Assembly (NCBI GenBank): GCA_019914995.1 | Contig: CM034126.1 | Location: 9,181,001 to 9,245,000 of the forward strand | Source: Acanthochlamys bracteata | Lineage: Eukaryota; Streptophyta; Magnoliopsida; Pandanales; Velloziaceae | Length of the DNA stretch: 64,000 nt | Direction: 5' to 3' | Part shown: positions 47,535 through 61,156 of the stretch, in pieces | How positions within the stretch are numbered: the first letter of the stretch is position 1 | Layout of the letters: each line of letters begins with the position of its first letter | Notes under the pieces: generated by a model | What the model was told of the DNA's origin: nothing | Databases searched by the model: none | The model's input: only the letters and a program-made list of their open reading frames with translations | Program-made: the position numbers and the translations under genes

Positions 47535-49644
47535 AAAGAGCAATGAATTTAGTGCTATTATACAAATTCTGCATGCCTAATAACATGTCTATAGAGGTTG
47601 AAATGAAGTGGTTACATGGCTAAATATATTTCAGTGTTTTGGAAATGCAAACACCATGTCAAGATAAAAACAGATAAGGGGCCAGAGATAAAAGTTAATC
47701 TGAAGAGAAATGCAAATATTAGGAACTGCCGATACTATGCAAGTATGAAAGTGATTAATAAACCAATTTCTGCATTGTGGAAGATGACTCAATATACTGA
47801 TGAATATAATCACAATCTAAATTTATTTCCAATAACAAAGTAAATTAGGAATTTAAACTAAGTAATGTATGTACTTACCTTTTTTTGAAATTTTAGAATG
47901 ACTCTATTTGTCATATTTAACACCAATATAATTATAGAGCATGTTCGCCGGTAGCAGAGATAATAAAGGAGATGTACTTGTGATAATTTTGGTGTTAACA
48001 TAAGAACTGTGGCAACAGATGGAAACTTTCAATTGAGTGGCAAAACTTTAAAAACAGTCTTTGAGGCTCAACGAATGCAAACAAATTGGACATTCTTAAA
48101 AGATTTAAGTTGTCGATTCATACACTACTGATGGCAACTCACAAGAACCAAATGATATATGTCGTATAGCACTTTTGAATTTGAACATCTCACAAACTTA
48201 AGAGTATTTGGCATTAAGTTTCATACTATTTTTTATGTCAAACTAATTTCAGTTTTTTAAATAATCTTTCTATACTATGTTTATTTTTTAATTTAAAATA
48301 TAGATAAATTAAATATTATAAAATATTTATATGATAATTTTTAATAATTTTTTTAAATAAACATTAAACTCATTTATTCAAAATTTTAAATAAATTTTAT
48401 TTAAAAAACTTCTTATTTTTACCATTCTCAGCCACTAAAAAAGCTTATAATTTAGAACGAAAATTTAGCATGAAAGAAGGTACAGCTACAGAAAGCTAAT
48501 TTTTTAATCTCGTTTATTGCTTAGGACTTGTCTACAAATAATGCCAAATAAAATACAATAATGCACCACGGTGCAACGCCGATTAGTGTTTTTTAAATAG
48601 GAATAAGATATTGACGAACTCCTTAAATTTCACCTATCATATAAAAACTCTCCGAAGATATCTCAATTAAATCAGGCACTCTTAACACTTTTTATACTTA
48701 GAGCATGTTTCAAATATCCGTAACTGAATTTCGTAAAAGTAAAAAATAGAAAGTAAAGTTTTTTAAAAAATAAATTGGAAATGAAGTTTAGTTTTTATGT
48801 TTTAATTGATTCTTGAAGTGGGTTGAAAGTGAATAAAAAAAAAATATATAGTGAAATTTAAGTTCCATTTGTGTAGAACTGGGAACTCGAATTTCCAGTT
48901 CTATTTGTAATTAAAATATAGGAAGTTAGTGGAACTCCAATTCTGGCGGGAGAAACTAGAGTTCCACCAACTTGAAACGCGCCCTTAGAATAACTCAAAA
49001 TAAATTTTTTAACAAAATTTTAGAATATTTTAAATAAGTTTATTATTTTTTTAAAATAATTATGTATATAAATATAATTCGTATATGTTCTAAATTTTAA
49101 AAATATTTTAAAATACTATAAATATTATTTTAGAAAATAAAAAAATTAAAATAAAATTTGAAGAACAGTAATACGTACTGCCAAATTTACAGTAATGAAT
49201 TTGAAAAATAGAATGCAAAGACAATTTTTGCGTATGTCTATTAGTATAATTCTTTAAACTGACATCTACAATTAAATATATTTATATGCGTATGTTACTA
49301 TGTTTTATTCTTTTTGTCCAATTATCTGTAGTGCTTTTCTGCTCCAATTAAATGCTCTTAATTTCAATATTCGCTGCATGATCGCTTTGTACACTGCATG
49401 GCTTGGGCTTTTCCGAAACCAAAAAAAACAAGAAAAAAAAAAAGCAAGAAAGAATCATACATATGTTAGCTGATTGAAGCCCATTCGCCCACCTTCTGGC
49501 TTACTGCCCAAAACTGTCTAAGCATACTCTTTGTCTTTCCCGTGAGAAGATAAATCGTAAAAAATTGTAATACTATGGCTATGAAATCCCGTACTTTACT
49601 TATCTTTACAACTTTACATAATTGTAAATTCCAATGGGTGGGAA
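47532..49644. other. Intergenic stretch
   Basis: A 75-codon open frame at 47616-47843 has no family I recognise. AT-rich MITE-like sequence at about 48265-48420 and 49000-49170. No clear gene. Confidence 0.35.
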
Positions 49645-50841
49645 TGTGATAACAATCCCATATTACTAATCGGCTTGAATTTATATAGATTTATAAGATA
49701 AAGGCACTCTTCCCTTGATTCAATTTTTAAGAGCATAGTTTTATCCGTCTCTCTGTTTATTCACATAATATTAGAACTAATCATTTGGCTAGGAGCCTAA
49801 TATATATAACAACTCTCGCTAATGATGAGTGAGCAGATTAAAAGCAATATAATATGGACTTTCGCAATGTGTGAGTAAAAATTCGAAACAAATTAAATTC
49901 TAATGGCTATCTCTTGATCGAATAGGAACGATGGGTAGGTTAGGCGACCAGCGCATATTATAACCATAACTTAAAGTACGATAAGCAGATTAAAAATAAT
50001 GTGACTCATAAGCTTCTATGAAGTGTGAGTACTGATGCTTGGGACCAAACGGCTAAGATTTTGAGAGATCAATATATTTGGTACGCAATAGGGTGCTCAG
50101 ATGGGAAAAAATATAGTTGACTCACTCTTGAGAGGAAAATTGATAGATTAAGATTGAATAGATTAGTCTCACATTAAATAAAAATAAGATGAGAAAAGAG
50201 TTAATATATTACAGAGTTTTATAACCCATTATCTTAATGGCTTAGATTGAAATTTCTAGTATATAAACCGAACCCTTCAAGTGTTTTTATTTTGGCTAAT
50301 TTTTCTGATATTGTATCTTTCCAAAATTGGTTTCAGAGCTCAGTAGGCTTGACCCATCCAGCGTATTGCTAGGGAAAGATTATTATGCCTCTTAAATTAG
50401 GTTTAGCCCGGATTAGTAGCGTATAGGTTTTGGTAGGTCAAATTAAAAATAGATTAGCTTGTTGGGTTATGATCGAGTTAGTAACGTAGAGGTCTATGAT
50501 GACGCCAAAGTAAAAAATAGACTAGCTAACTTGAAGATGAGTTATTTTTATTGTGGAAATCCGATCCTACAATTGAAATTAGAATATGGTTCCTGAGTTG
50601 GCTATTCTGTACATGTTAAGCTCAATATCGCCTACACGTTCGTCTGGCTGTACAAATGGGTATAGATGGGGAGCAAATATGTCCTAACCCTAACGCCAGC
50701 CCTTTTTCGGTCCATGTTGCGCGTGAAGGTGGGTGTGACAATAGTCCTATATTGCTAGTTGGTTTGGACTTATGGGGACTTATAAGAAATGAGCACCGAT
50801 TTTTAAGTGTGTAGTTCTATCTCTCTATCTATTTCCTTACA
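49645..50841 (+). mobile_element. Mosaic TRIM made of two TRIM families
   Basis: Outer LTRs of about 110-120 bp: 49645-49765 (TGTGATAACAATCCCATATT) and 50734-50841 (TGTGACAATAGTCCTATATT). After the left one comes an interior (about 49766-50140) matching the interior of the TRIM at 23791-25210 (GGAGCCTAATATATATAACAACT, GTGAGCAGATTAA, TTTGGTACGCAATA). Then follows one LTR of that same family (50141-50326). After it come a primer site (TTGGTTTCAGAGCTC) and a different interior (50327-50733). The outer flanks GGGAA and GGTAA agree at 4 of 5 bases, as if the whole mosaic integrated once. No coding content. Confidence 0.65.
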
Positions 50842-52403
50842 GGTAAAAATACAACATAAATACCATAATTCTAATTTTTTTCTTTCGTGTGGACTCTCTT
50901 CTCTCTCCTCTCCTTTCCCTAAGAAAATTCTAGTTAGAACTAGAATATTTTTGACCTCCTTTTCCCAATCCTTCTTTGTTGTGCGACTGGAGAAAATCAA
51001 CGCTCCTTCAACCTAAACACAAATGGTGAAACAATGCTTCCCACCTCTAACGTCATTCTAGATGTCATTGATTACACAACTCCTCCATCGTTCACTGTCT
51101 CTGCTTCTTATCCGTCAAACTGTCATCGCTGCACTTTAGATTAAGCACTAGAGATTTTGAAATTTTTCACTCTTTTAATGTTTCTAATATTTGAATTGTG
51201 AATTCTTTTATCTATTTTTCTTTTAAAATAATATCTTGAAGGAAGATTTTGATGGACAATAATCAGAAATGATGAATGGTGTGTAAAGATCATAACAAGC
51301 ATTTAGGATGAGTCGGTTTATTAATGTTATTCTAGCATATTTTGTTTTCTGGAAGTAATGTAATGTATATTAAGAACTATATTGATATCAGTTTATACAT
51401 ACAGCACATAGAAAATAGTTTAGTCAATATTTCAACATCTACATAGTTGAGTGACTTGAGTCAAAGGAGAGAACAATCAACAAAACCAATAACAATTACA
51501 AGCAGACATGCAAAAAGAGGATTGTCTACTTTAGCCCGTCTGAAGGCTAGGAAGCTCTATGTAATAAGAATGGGCTAACTCGGCTCAGTCCTTCAGAAAG
51601 TATCTGACCGAGTTCTTTAGAAGGAAAGCTTTGGCAAAGTAGTGAAAACACAGAAAGTTTATAATGCTTTTTTCGACAAAAATCAAATTTGATCTTTCAC
51701 CTACGCGGGCTAGAGATTCAAGACATCTTAGGTCTATCATGAAGATATCTTAAATTATTAACACCTTTTTCGGCTTCTCCACTATGGTGTATGATATTGA
51801 GATGCATAGCAACTCAAAAAACTTATCTTTAATTTTGAATATGCCTTATTGTGAGGATGTTTGAGATGAGTCATATTACGAGGATTGACTATTTGAAATG
51901 GGCATTAGACACCGACTACGTGATCTCTAAAGAGATCTAGCACGTAACTCATCAACCGTTGTTACTAAGAGTGATTTTACACATAGTTGTGTGTTAGTGC
52001 TATGAAAAAGAAGTGCAATTATATCTGCTGTTTTGACTTGTACATGCCTTGAAAGTCTCATGGAACGTTTATCTCTGAACCTTCAAAGCATCATAAACAT
52101 TTCATGAGTGTAGCACAAACTAAAAGTATGTATTTTCCTTATGTTCACATCATTACTGAGATTTATTATGGAAATGGTACACTAAGAAACGCAAAGCAAT
52201 TTGTGTGTGATGGATTCAAAATTTATCAAAATTATATGGTATGGATAAAGAGATTAATGAGTTGTTTATGGATAACAACATTAAGCTCCTACTGTCGAAC
52301 AATTTCCTAAAGTTTCTGTTGCTTTTGAAAGTCCCTCACAGTAAGAGAGCAACAACTAGCTCAAACTAGTGAATAACCGGCTGCATCAAATAGACAGTAA
52401 GAC
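50842..52403. other. Intergenic stretch
   Basis: Short open frames on both strands at 50803-51016 and at 52104-52310 look like chance. Nothing recognised. Confidence 0.35.
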
Positions 52404-53960
52404 TGTCACACCACTACCTAGTGCATGATTTCAAAATTGTCCCAATAGATTTAAATTAACAAGTACTGAAAAGTTTTAGAAATTTCAAAAGCATTTTATC
52501 TATAAGTACAAGAGTGTAGACACAAACTTAAACATATAACAATATAAAATATTCATACCCAAAATATTTACTTAAAAAATAACACATAAAGATTACTGGT
52601 AGCCTACTCACTCTTTTATAAAATAAATACATACCCAAAATATATACGATAATATATAAATAAACAACAGAGTAGTACATGCATCTTGACTTCACAGAAT
52701 CACCTATATACAAAAGTGGAGTGTTGAAGAACATTGGAATACTCTCAATGTGTATAGGCTTCGTCGATGATGCTAAGTCTGCTTTTGCTTTACTATCTCC
52801 GAGTTATCTAGGGGAGGCAAAAAAAAAGCAATGAGCCAAGTCTTAATGAGATAAAAATAACAGATGCACCGTTTAAATTTTCTAATGCATTATCCTAATG
52901 TTTAAGTAATATTTTTTTATATGTACAAAAGTACAATAGTTTTGGATCAAGATCATTTCTGCCAAGTTCTGAATCATTCTATACCAACTCATTATTGAGT
53001 ATCGAGAGTTCAATTATATGCAATGCATATGCATCAACCAAATGATCATACAACAAAACCTAAGAGAAATGCTTTCTCATTTATATTAAGCATTTAAACA
53101 CCGCCAAAACGTATATACATAAACATTACAATTTAATAGAAGAGATATTGAATAAAATTAAATTAAACATAAGTAATTAAATATAGTATAGTAAATAATA
53201 ACTTACTAAATAGATAATTAATTTATAAATATTTTATGAATAATAACATAAAATATGTCATATTGATAGCCAATCAATAACTCAATCAAAACTTGTAACA
53301 AATAAACATTCAATACCAAATAATAAAATCCACAACAATCATACCAGTTAGGGAGTCTGGATAGACACAAACGATCGAGCGAGACCGCGTCTGTAGCTCG
53401 TTCACATGTTCGTACATTCAACCCGAGTGACGTAGTATTATCACTCCCATATGAATAGGCTCACCTAATCTACAAACGAAGGAGAGAGGAGAGGAGGAGG
53501 AGAGACGAGATCCTGAACTCCGCTAACTGTCGCCTATTTCTTTATAGCACGAACTTCTAAGCATTTCAACATCCACAAATATCTTAATAACTAGAATTTA
53601 GTTGAAACTCACAAAATTCATTAAACATAATTACTAGATTATCAAACGAAAGCATAATAGCAGTGTATCAAATTGATCTAATTCATATATATAACTCATA
53701 AATTCCATCACAGATCAAATGATCAACTAGACGAAAATATGATAATAGTTTATCAAAATCATTCTTATATCATATATATTATTCATCTTCAAAATTTCAA
53801 TAATGCTCAAATAATATTCAAGTTAACCACAATTGCAATAATTAAAATTACTATTAATGCTATTACAAAGACTTATCATTATTCAGTAAAACATGCATCA
53901 CATACAATTATGCATCACGAGGGATAGATTATACATGTAAGAAAGAGGTAAGGTATGCCG
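52404..53960. repeat. Possible solo LTR of a Ty3/gypsy-type element
   Basis: Starts TGTCACACCACTACC and holds phrases like TGAGCCAAGTCTTAATGAGA and CAATGCATATGCATCAACC that resemble large plant Ty3 LTRs as I remember them. No partner copy or clear target duplication found and the right end is a guess. It could be another kind of AT-rich repeat. Confidence 0.3.
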
Positions 53961-55641
53961 AAGGATCAAAACAGATGTTATATGTGTCGAACGCCTAACG
54001 TTAATTTAGAAAAAAAGGTGGCATGATAACTCTCACCTTAAATCTTTCGCTATTGCCTAAACAAAATAAAAGAGAGGCTTGGAGCATTTACGAAATAGCT
54101 TTTAAAACAAAATGACCTTACAAATCCTACATGCTTCTACCTAAGCCACAACATCTACCTGAACCTCCAAAAGCTGCAACACCTAAACTATCCTATCACC
54201 TAATGGCTATCAATCTGGACTGAGTATTATCCCTTTCTACTAGGTTGTGCTTTCCTTTGTATGCTTTGAACTTGTAGTAGTTATTGTGTTTTATGTTTCG
54301 TTTTGCTGCTTTTATATAGACCTTGTAAGCAACATTGGTTTATCTATTGAAATTATTATAGTATGATTGTATGTTATGTACTCTCATGCTCATTTGTATT
54401 ATCTTTTATTTACAGTCTGTGAAACATAGTTGTATATTGGTAGACGCTGAACGATAAATCCTTGAGATACGTTCCTACTAATAGCCTTCTAAGCTTTTTT
54501 TATATGATAGATAAAGGGGAGAAATGTTATGTATAATTTGCAGTAAAACCTTTGCTTATACATAGAAGAACGCACTGAAGGGGAGAATGTTTGCATCTAA
54601 AATTTTTTATTGCTATTAGATGTGTGGATATAAGTGGGGCTACTATGAAAGTTTTTGTTAAAGTACAACGGATATATTTCAAACGTGTTCCTATAAGCTA
54701 GATTTTCCAATTAATTTGTCATCATAGAAAAAGGAAGATGGTTGGAAATTCAGTATATTTTGATTGTATATATTCGAGAATTATTGTTGAGTTTGACATT
54801 CTATACAATAACTAGATGGACAGAATAAGGAAGCAGATTGCACTAATTATTCTAAATAGAAAAAAAAGAAAAAGCAAATTTGAAGCCATATATCTTTAAG
54901 CTCAAACAACTAATTGGAGATCTCTATGTTCTACTTGAAAGAGGACATGTGAAGATGTAAATTAGAAAAGTTCAAAGGAATATCATCAAGTACCAAAGAC
55001 ACGAGAAATCATTGAAGTTCGTTAATTGCATAGAAATTTCTAGGATCAACTTGTTAGCATATCTACAAAGCAACTTGCAGACGAGACACCTCACTACATA
55101 AGTACACCCTTGATACTTTAAAATTTGCAATGTAACCAGTATGAAGTTATTATAGTGCATATTTTAGGAAATTTGTTGAGTAACGAAGTTTACAAAACCA
55201 GAAATGTTTATTGATTGCACAGATCTCGCTTGGACGATATAAGTAGCTTACCAAAACTTCAACTTTGGGGCTCGATATCATTCAGCTTAAGTAATATTTT
55301 GAAGGTCCAATTTTTGAAGTGGAAAGGTAAATATGTACAAGGTATATACAATCCAAATTTGAAACAAATTTATGCATTAATGAAGCCAGCGAAAATCGTC
55401 AATAGATGGCTAGCCACATTAGATTTTAAAATGGTCAAAACCAATACACTTAATCATGCTCGAGTTAGGTTTTGGAATCCGACTAGTGAAAACTCATTGT
55501 GGTGCAACCAGAAATTACAAGGCTTTTCAAAAATATGAAAATTTATGTGCAGGTCAAGTAGACAAAATAAAAAATATATCACAAATTTACAATTATAGAA
55601 GTTCTAGCTTGACTACAACTCCTACATAGTTCAACACTAAT
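53961..55641. other. Intergenic stretch
   Basis: A 107-codon plus-strand frame at 55215-55538 (LPKLQLWGSISF, NRWLATLDFKMV) shows no known family to me. Nothing else seen. Confidence 0.35.
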
Positions 55642-56226
55642 GTTGGGCCTCCAAGTTAAGTAGGCCCGAGTTAATAATGGACGACTCTAAAGATGATACA
55701 CAAGTGATAAAACTAGGTAACTAACTTGTAATTAGGTCAGCAACTCATTTTGGGCTAGACAAATTACACCTTACTTTGGAGGGCTTAATAACTCATCATC
55801 CTTAACAATCGCACACTAGCTAGGTGTTGTAATGACATGTTCTTATATATGCGAGATACTAATCCCTATGGCTGACTAGTTATTTTAATTTGAAGATTCG
55901 TTACAATAGTATCAGAGTCCGATGGATGGAACCACCAATTTGTTGTTGAAGGGAGATTGTGGCATCTATGTTAGATTAGGGCAAAGTTAGTAGTGGAGGG
56001 AACTAAGAATGTGCCCAAATAAAAATGGTTCAACAAGTTTAGAAGAACGCTAACAAGTCACCTAGGACTAGGCCAACATGGGCCTTGATTTAGTGGGCTT
56101 AATAACTCATACCTTTTAATAATTCTATATTGGTTGTTTATTGGAATAAACATGTGTTTAAATGTTGAAAATACTAATTCTGAAACAGTTAAGTAATCAT
56201 TTTATCTTGGGAATCTGATCATACAA
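55642..56226 (+). mobile_element. Decayed TRIM of a third type
   Basis: A left repeat (about 55642-55907) starts TGTTGGGCCTCCAAG and ends TTCGTTACA, directly followed by TAGTATCAGAGTC, a primer site for initiator tRNA-Met. After a short interior, a diverged second repeat (about 56010-56226) shares GGGCTTAATAACTCAT, TTTAATAATT, GATACTAAT and the ATTTTAAT/GATC region. No coding content. Confidence 0.5.
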
Positions 56227-56540
56227 CCAACTTTTATATCTTAACTATAATTTCAATATGACTTAAATATACAGGATATAAGCAAATATAGGAGAATATA
56301 TCTGCTATCTATTTGAATAAATCAAATTTTCAAAATCTTGTTTGAGATGAAAGATATTGCATTTGCTATATGCTGTCCAAAGGTTCTGTATAGATAATCC
56401 AGTAAAGTTTGGCAGTGTGATTAGCAATCTTTACAATTTGTTCCTATCTTCATTACCTGATAGAACTTCATCCTCTTTGATTGATTTACTCTTTATGATA
56501 CCTTTTTTAACTGCAATAAACAAATCTCCATTGGATGCTC

Positions 56541-57276
56541 TGAGTCGAAACAGTGATTATATTAATTGCATATTGAATAAAAATAAGATGAGAAGAGAGT
56601 TTAATATATTAGAGAGTTTCATAATCCATTAGATTAAACTTTTAGGTTAGATTATGCTTTCTATTATATTGACTGAACCCTTCAAGTGCCTTATTTTGGT
56701 TAACTCTTCCGGTGTTGTATCTCTCCAACAGTAGTATTGGAGCCAACAGTTTGGATGAAATCCGATACACATAGTAACTTTCACTGACAATGTGTGAGTA
56801 GGTTAAGAGCAGTGTGACTCAGATGAACTTCTGCAATGTATGAGCAAGGATTCGGATACTCTTAGTTAAGCTTTGATGGCTGACTTTTAATTGTGCAAAC
56901 GGTACGCAGATGAGATGACCAGTGCATATTATAACTGTATGTGGTAGTGCGGGAGTATGTTAAGAACAATATGACTCATATTGACTTACGGAATGTTGAA
57001 AAAGAATTCGAATCATGTTGGGCTCTGATGGCTAGCTTTTGGAGTGCAGTAATGGTGATCGAAGCCAAGTGGCTGAATTTATGAATGATCGACGTATTTG
57101 GTGCACGATAGGGTGATCAGATAAGCAAAAATATTACATGACTCACTCTTGATAAATAAAAATAATATGGAAAAAACGATTAATATATTAGAGAGTTTCA
57201 TAACGCCATTGGTTTAAACTTTTGTATTGAATTGTAGTTTGTATTGTATGGATCAAACACTTCAGGTGTCTTATTT
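56541..57276 (+). mobile_element. TRIM (same family as 23.8-25.2 kb), left portion
   Basis: LTR at 56541-56730 (ATATTGAATAAAAATAAGATG, TTAGAGAGTTTCATAATCC, CTCTTCCGGTGTTGTATCTC), then a degenerate primer site (GTAGTATTGGAGCC), an interior of about 420 bp like that of the three-LTR copy, and a 3' LTR starting near 57150. That 3' LTR is cut at 57276 by a copia element and resumes at 61119-61156. Confidence 0.7.
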
Positions 57277-57278
57277 GT

Positions 57279-57847
57279 TGGCAATATCGAATGTGTTCGG
57301 TTGTCGATAAATATAACGGAAATATAAAATACACCAAAAGATCTTGCGTAAGCAATACGAGAATTGAGATAAGAGAAAGATAAAAATAAAAATAAAAGAT
57401 TTACGTGGGAAAAAATAAGAAAAATTCTATGGGAAGACAAACTGGCCTCAAAGAAATCACTAACTAAAGTAATTACAATTTCTTATGTTACACTTTCAAT
57501 AAGAACTCTCATTAGGATACTTTGCTTCTATCTGTCATACTTGATGTTGTGAGTGATCCTTTTTATATTTTTTATTTTTCAAACAAATGTTTCTCATTAT
57601 ATATATAATGCCCCAAGGAGATTTTTCAACTTTCAAACGGTTGTCTTTTCATTTACCTATTAATTGTTCAAGTCCTTTGGCCTTTCATCTTCCAAAAAAT
57701 GGTTAAACGAATTTTACTATTTATTTTTCAACTTCTTGGGTGATGGTTCATCTTCCTTGACCTTTGGCATTCCAATATGAATGCATCTTTAAATTTTTGC
57801 ATTGTAATGAACTATTAATTAATATAGTGGCTTTACAATGTCTAACA
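57279..57847 (-). repeat. 3' LTR of the minus-strand copia element
   Basis: 569 bp; minus strand starts TGTTAGACATTGTAAAG. Shares GTGTTCGGTTGTCGATA-type and ATTCCAATATGAATG blocks with 60542-61117. Confidence 0.82.
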
Positions 57848-60541
57848 AATCTCTCACTTAAAGATACTTTGTAAATTGCAAAGCAAAAATAATAAGAAAC
57901 CGATACGTAAGTGTCAAAATTTGATTACACTAAAAATATGTACGACTAAGAGGAGTAGGGCTAACACACATGCTAGCTGACTTTCTATACTTCATACCGT
58001 TGCTTATTTTTCCCGGTTCCATTGATATCTTGAAGTGATTTCTTTTCGGCTTCTTTGTGTTAACGGTCACATCTAATGATGTCCCCTATTGTGGTCTCAT
58101 ATAGAGATCTAAAAATTAAAAATATGTCAAGGTTACCGCTTTAGATAAGACGTAGGGTTCTCTTTTGTAAAATTTTGAGCATATCAATGCTCCCACTTGA
58201 AACAACCTCCTATTCAAATAATGCAGCAAGTTGGGATGTCATGCCCTTAGTTGCCCAAGCCCTCCAACGGAGGGCAGTCTACACCTACATAATCTGTATA
58301 AACAAACTTTTTGACAATAAAATCAGATCCCTTGTAACGCAATGAAGCATTTAAGATTCCTTTCACATACCGAATGATCCTTTTCACTGCCTTTCAATGC
58401 TAAATGTCAGGACATGTCATGAATTTATTTACCACTCCCACTACATGTACAACGTCTGGTCGAGTGCAAATCTTTACATATATTAGACTTCTTACTGCTG
58501 GTACATATGGTACCCGAGATATTACTATTCTTTCTTTCTCCTGGTTAGGGAATAACAAAAAAGATAGTTTGAGGCTAATAGAGAGTGAGGTAGACATCTG
58601 TTTACCACTATACGTGTTGAACTGTTCCAATACTTTTTTCAGATAACTAGCCTGAGACAGTTGAATTTATTTATTACCTCTATCTCGCTATACCTGCATC
58701 CTCATGATTCTATTTGCCGGCCCCAAATTGTTGGTATCGAATTCGCTAGCCATTTGAGCCTTCATTATTGGATGCAACCAATGCTTGGACTTGCCATAAG
58801 CATGTCATTCACATACAGAAGTAAGATGACATACTCACCTCCCTCAAATCTTTTAATGTACACATAAGAGTTTGAAACAACCTTACTGTATCTAAGGCTC
58901 GTAATACAAGAATCAGATCTCTTATACCAACATTGCAATGTTTACTTACGCGTATAAAGAGATTTGGCCAACCGACAAACTAGATCTTTTTTGTCTTTCA
59001 CGACAAAGCCTTTTAAATGGACCATATATTTCTCTTCTTCAAGCTCCCCATCCAAAATATAGTTTTGATGTTGAGCTGTTCAAAATGGAAAACCGATGAT
59101 GCATACAGCGCTAAGATTACACGAATAGTTATCAAACGTACCACTGGAGAGAAAATTTCATCAAAATCGATCCGTTCTATTTGGGCGTACCTATTCACAA
59201 CCAACCGAGCACAATACAATTCTACTCGATCATTCCTGCATCGTTTGATCTTATAGACTCATTTATTACCAATAGCCTTACGATTTTGGGATAGAGGGGC
59301 CAGCTCTCATACCTTATTTTAATAAGCGTCTCAAGCTCTTCCTGTATAGTTTCCATCCACAGAGACACATCTGAACTCTCCAACGCTTTTTGAGAAAAAT
59401 GACTCTCCTTCATTTGTGAATAAGCAATATACAAATTGAAATCATTCTATAAAATAGTTTCATACCTCTCAAGTGTCTTTCTCTTGCAGTTGAACGCCTA
59501 AGGGATGTAGACCTGTAAACTCCATCCTCTTTCATATGCTTGTTCACTATTATAGGCTCCAGATTAGGATCGTTTTTTCCATCATTCTCCTTTAGTGCCA
59601 ATGTGGTTACCGCGTGATGTCTCATTTTTCTTTGCATCATCGCCTTCGGTCATTCTTTGCAACTGATCCTACTCAAAGATGACATACCTAATGAAGATAA
59701 CCGTATAGGCAGTGAGCTCCAATATCTAATAACCCAAACATCTTTAGAATACCATATGCATCTAACGGACTTGATTTTTCTGCTTAATCAAATTTCCTTG
59801 GTTCTATTTCATCTCTTTGAACATTTTGAATACATCAAAGACCTCCGACTTTTTTCGGATTGAAAACACATAAGTTCTCAAGTCTGAGTGAACCAAGTCA
59901 AGCTTGTCTGAGCTGAAAATTATCTCCAAATTTTTCAAAGTGCTGCTCATTGGTGGCACCTTAATCGTAGAATGGCAACTTTACCTCGGACAATCCCATT
60001 AAGAATTTCCAATCACTGAGGATATTCAAATCACGTTCCGAGATGTGCTCAAATTTTAGGTGCCACGCTCGTATGATTTTCTTAATATTGCCTGATGTAA
60101 TACAAGCATCTCCTATAACCGTATCATCCCATGCTCTTTATACAGATTTGAGTCAATCTTTTTAGCCTCTAGTTCTTCTAACCCGTTCTTAATGACCTCT
60201 ATGATCTCGCCTCTACGGCGACTTTTGCAGCCCAGGTCATTTAGTTATCATACAGATAACAAATTTTCGTAAAATAAAAAATAGAACGTACCTTATTGAT
60301 GATGTATTCCCTTTCATCATTTTTTATAAGTTTGATGGAACTGATTCCAGCAACTTCAAGACTTGTCACAAATAGCAACCACTGTCTCTCCCACTGGAAT
60401 CTCACCATCATTAGAGTGGTACACCACACAAGAGATTTCGAGGGATTCACTCCGCCAACATTGCTTACCATGGTATTATATTTTTTCTCAATCTCGTAAC
60501 ACTTACTATCACAACAAATCAATGGCTCTGATACCAATTAT

Positions 60542-61117
60542 TGGAAATACTGAGTGTGTTCGGTTTTCGATAGACGCAGCAAAAATATAAAACACATTTT
60601 AGGATCTTACGTAAGCAATACAAAAATTGAAATAAGAGAAAGATAAATACAAACACAAAAATAAAAAAATTATGTGAGAAAAAATAAGAAAAACCCTACG
60701 GAAAGACAAACTAGCCTAAAAAATTACTAACAAAAATAATTACAACTTTTGTGTTACACTTTAAGTGAGAACTTTCACTAAAATATTTTACTTTTATCTC
60801 TTACACTTGATGTTGTGAGTAATTCTTTTTATTTTTTTTTTCATTTTTCATGCAAATACCTCTTATTTATATATATAATTAACCAAATAGACTTTTGAAC
60901 TTCCAAAAGGTTATCCTTCCATCTTTCCGTTAATTGTCCAAGTCCATAGACCTTTTATTTTTCAAGAAATGCTTCGAAGAACTTTACCATTAATTTTCTA
61001 ACTTTTTAAGTAATAGTTCATTTTCCTTGACATTTGCCATTCCAATATGAATGTATATTTATATTATCTTATTATAATGAATCACTAATTTAAATAGTAA
61101 ACTTACATTGTCTAACA
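60542..61117 (-). repeat. 5' LTR of the minus-strand copia element
   Basis: 576 bp; minus strand starts TGTTAGACAATGTAAG and runs into the initiator-tRNA-Met primer site at 60536-60524. Confidence 0.82.
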
Positions 61118-61118
61118 A

Positions 61119-61156
61119 TATTTTAGTTAACTTCTCTAATATTGTAATTTCGAACA
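61119..61156 (+). mobile_element. TRIM 3' LTR end, beyond the copia insertion
   Basis: TATTTTAGTTAACTTCTC continues the LTR cut at 57276. Other copies read TATTTTGGTTAACTCTTCC at this point. Confidence 0.65.

Larger units (their letters stand above)
57277..61118 (-). mobile_element. Ty1/copia retrotransposon, internally deleted, inserted in a TRIM LTR
   Basis: LTRs at about 57279-57847 and 60542-61117. The element reads on the minus strand, since a perfect initiator-tRNA-Met primer site (TGGTATCAGAGCC, 60536-60524) adjoins the right LTR and a purine tract (AAGTGAGAGATT) adjoins the left. TATTT at 57272-57276 and 61119-61123 is the likely target duplication and lies inside a TRIM LTR. Remnants on the minus strand: pre-integrase domain near 60.0 kb (HLKFEHISERDLNIL), small integrase traces, reverse transcriptase near 59.0-59.4 kb (IDFDEIFSPVVR) and 58.4-58.6 kb (CTRPDVVHVVGVV), RNase H near 57.9-58.4 kb. 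Gag and protease are missing or unrecognisable. It is broken, with many breaks; the LTRs differ by roughly 15 percent, so it is several million years old. Confidence 0.85.

Noticed and set aside
55642-56226. Cassandra-type TRIM carrying 5S rRNA promoter sequence
   Set aside because: I looked for the 5S internal promoter words in the LTRs here and did not see them.
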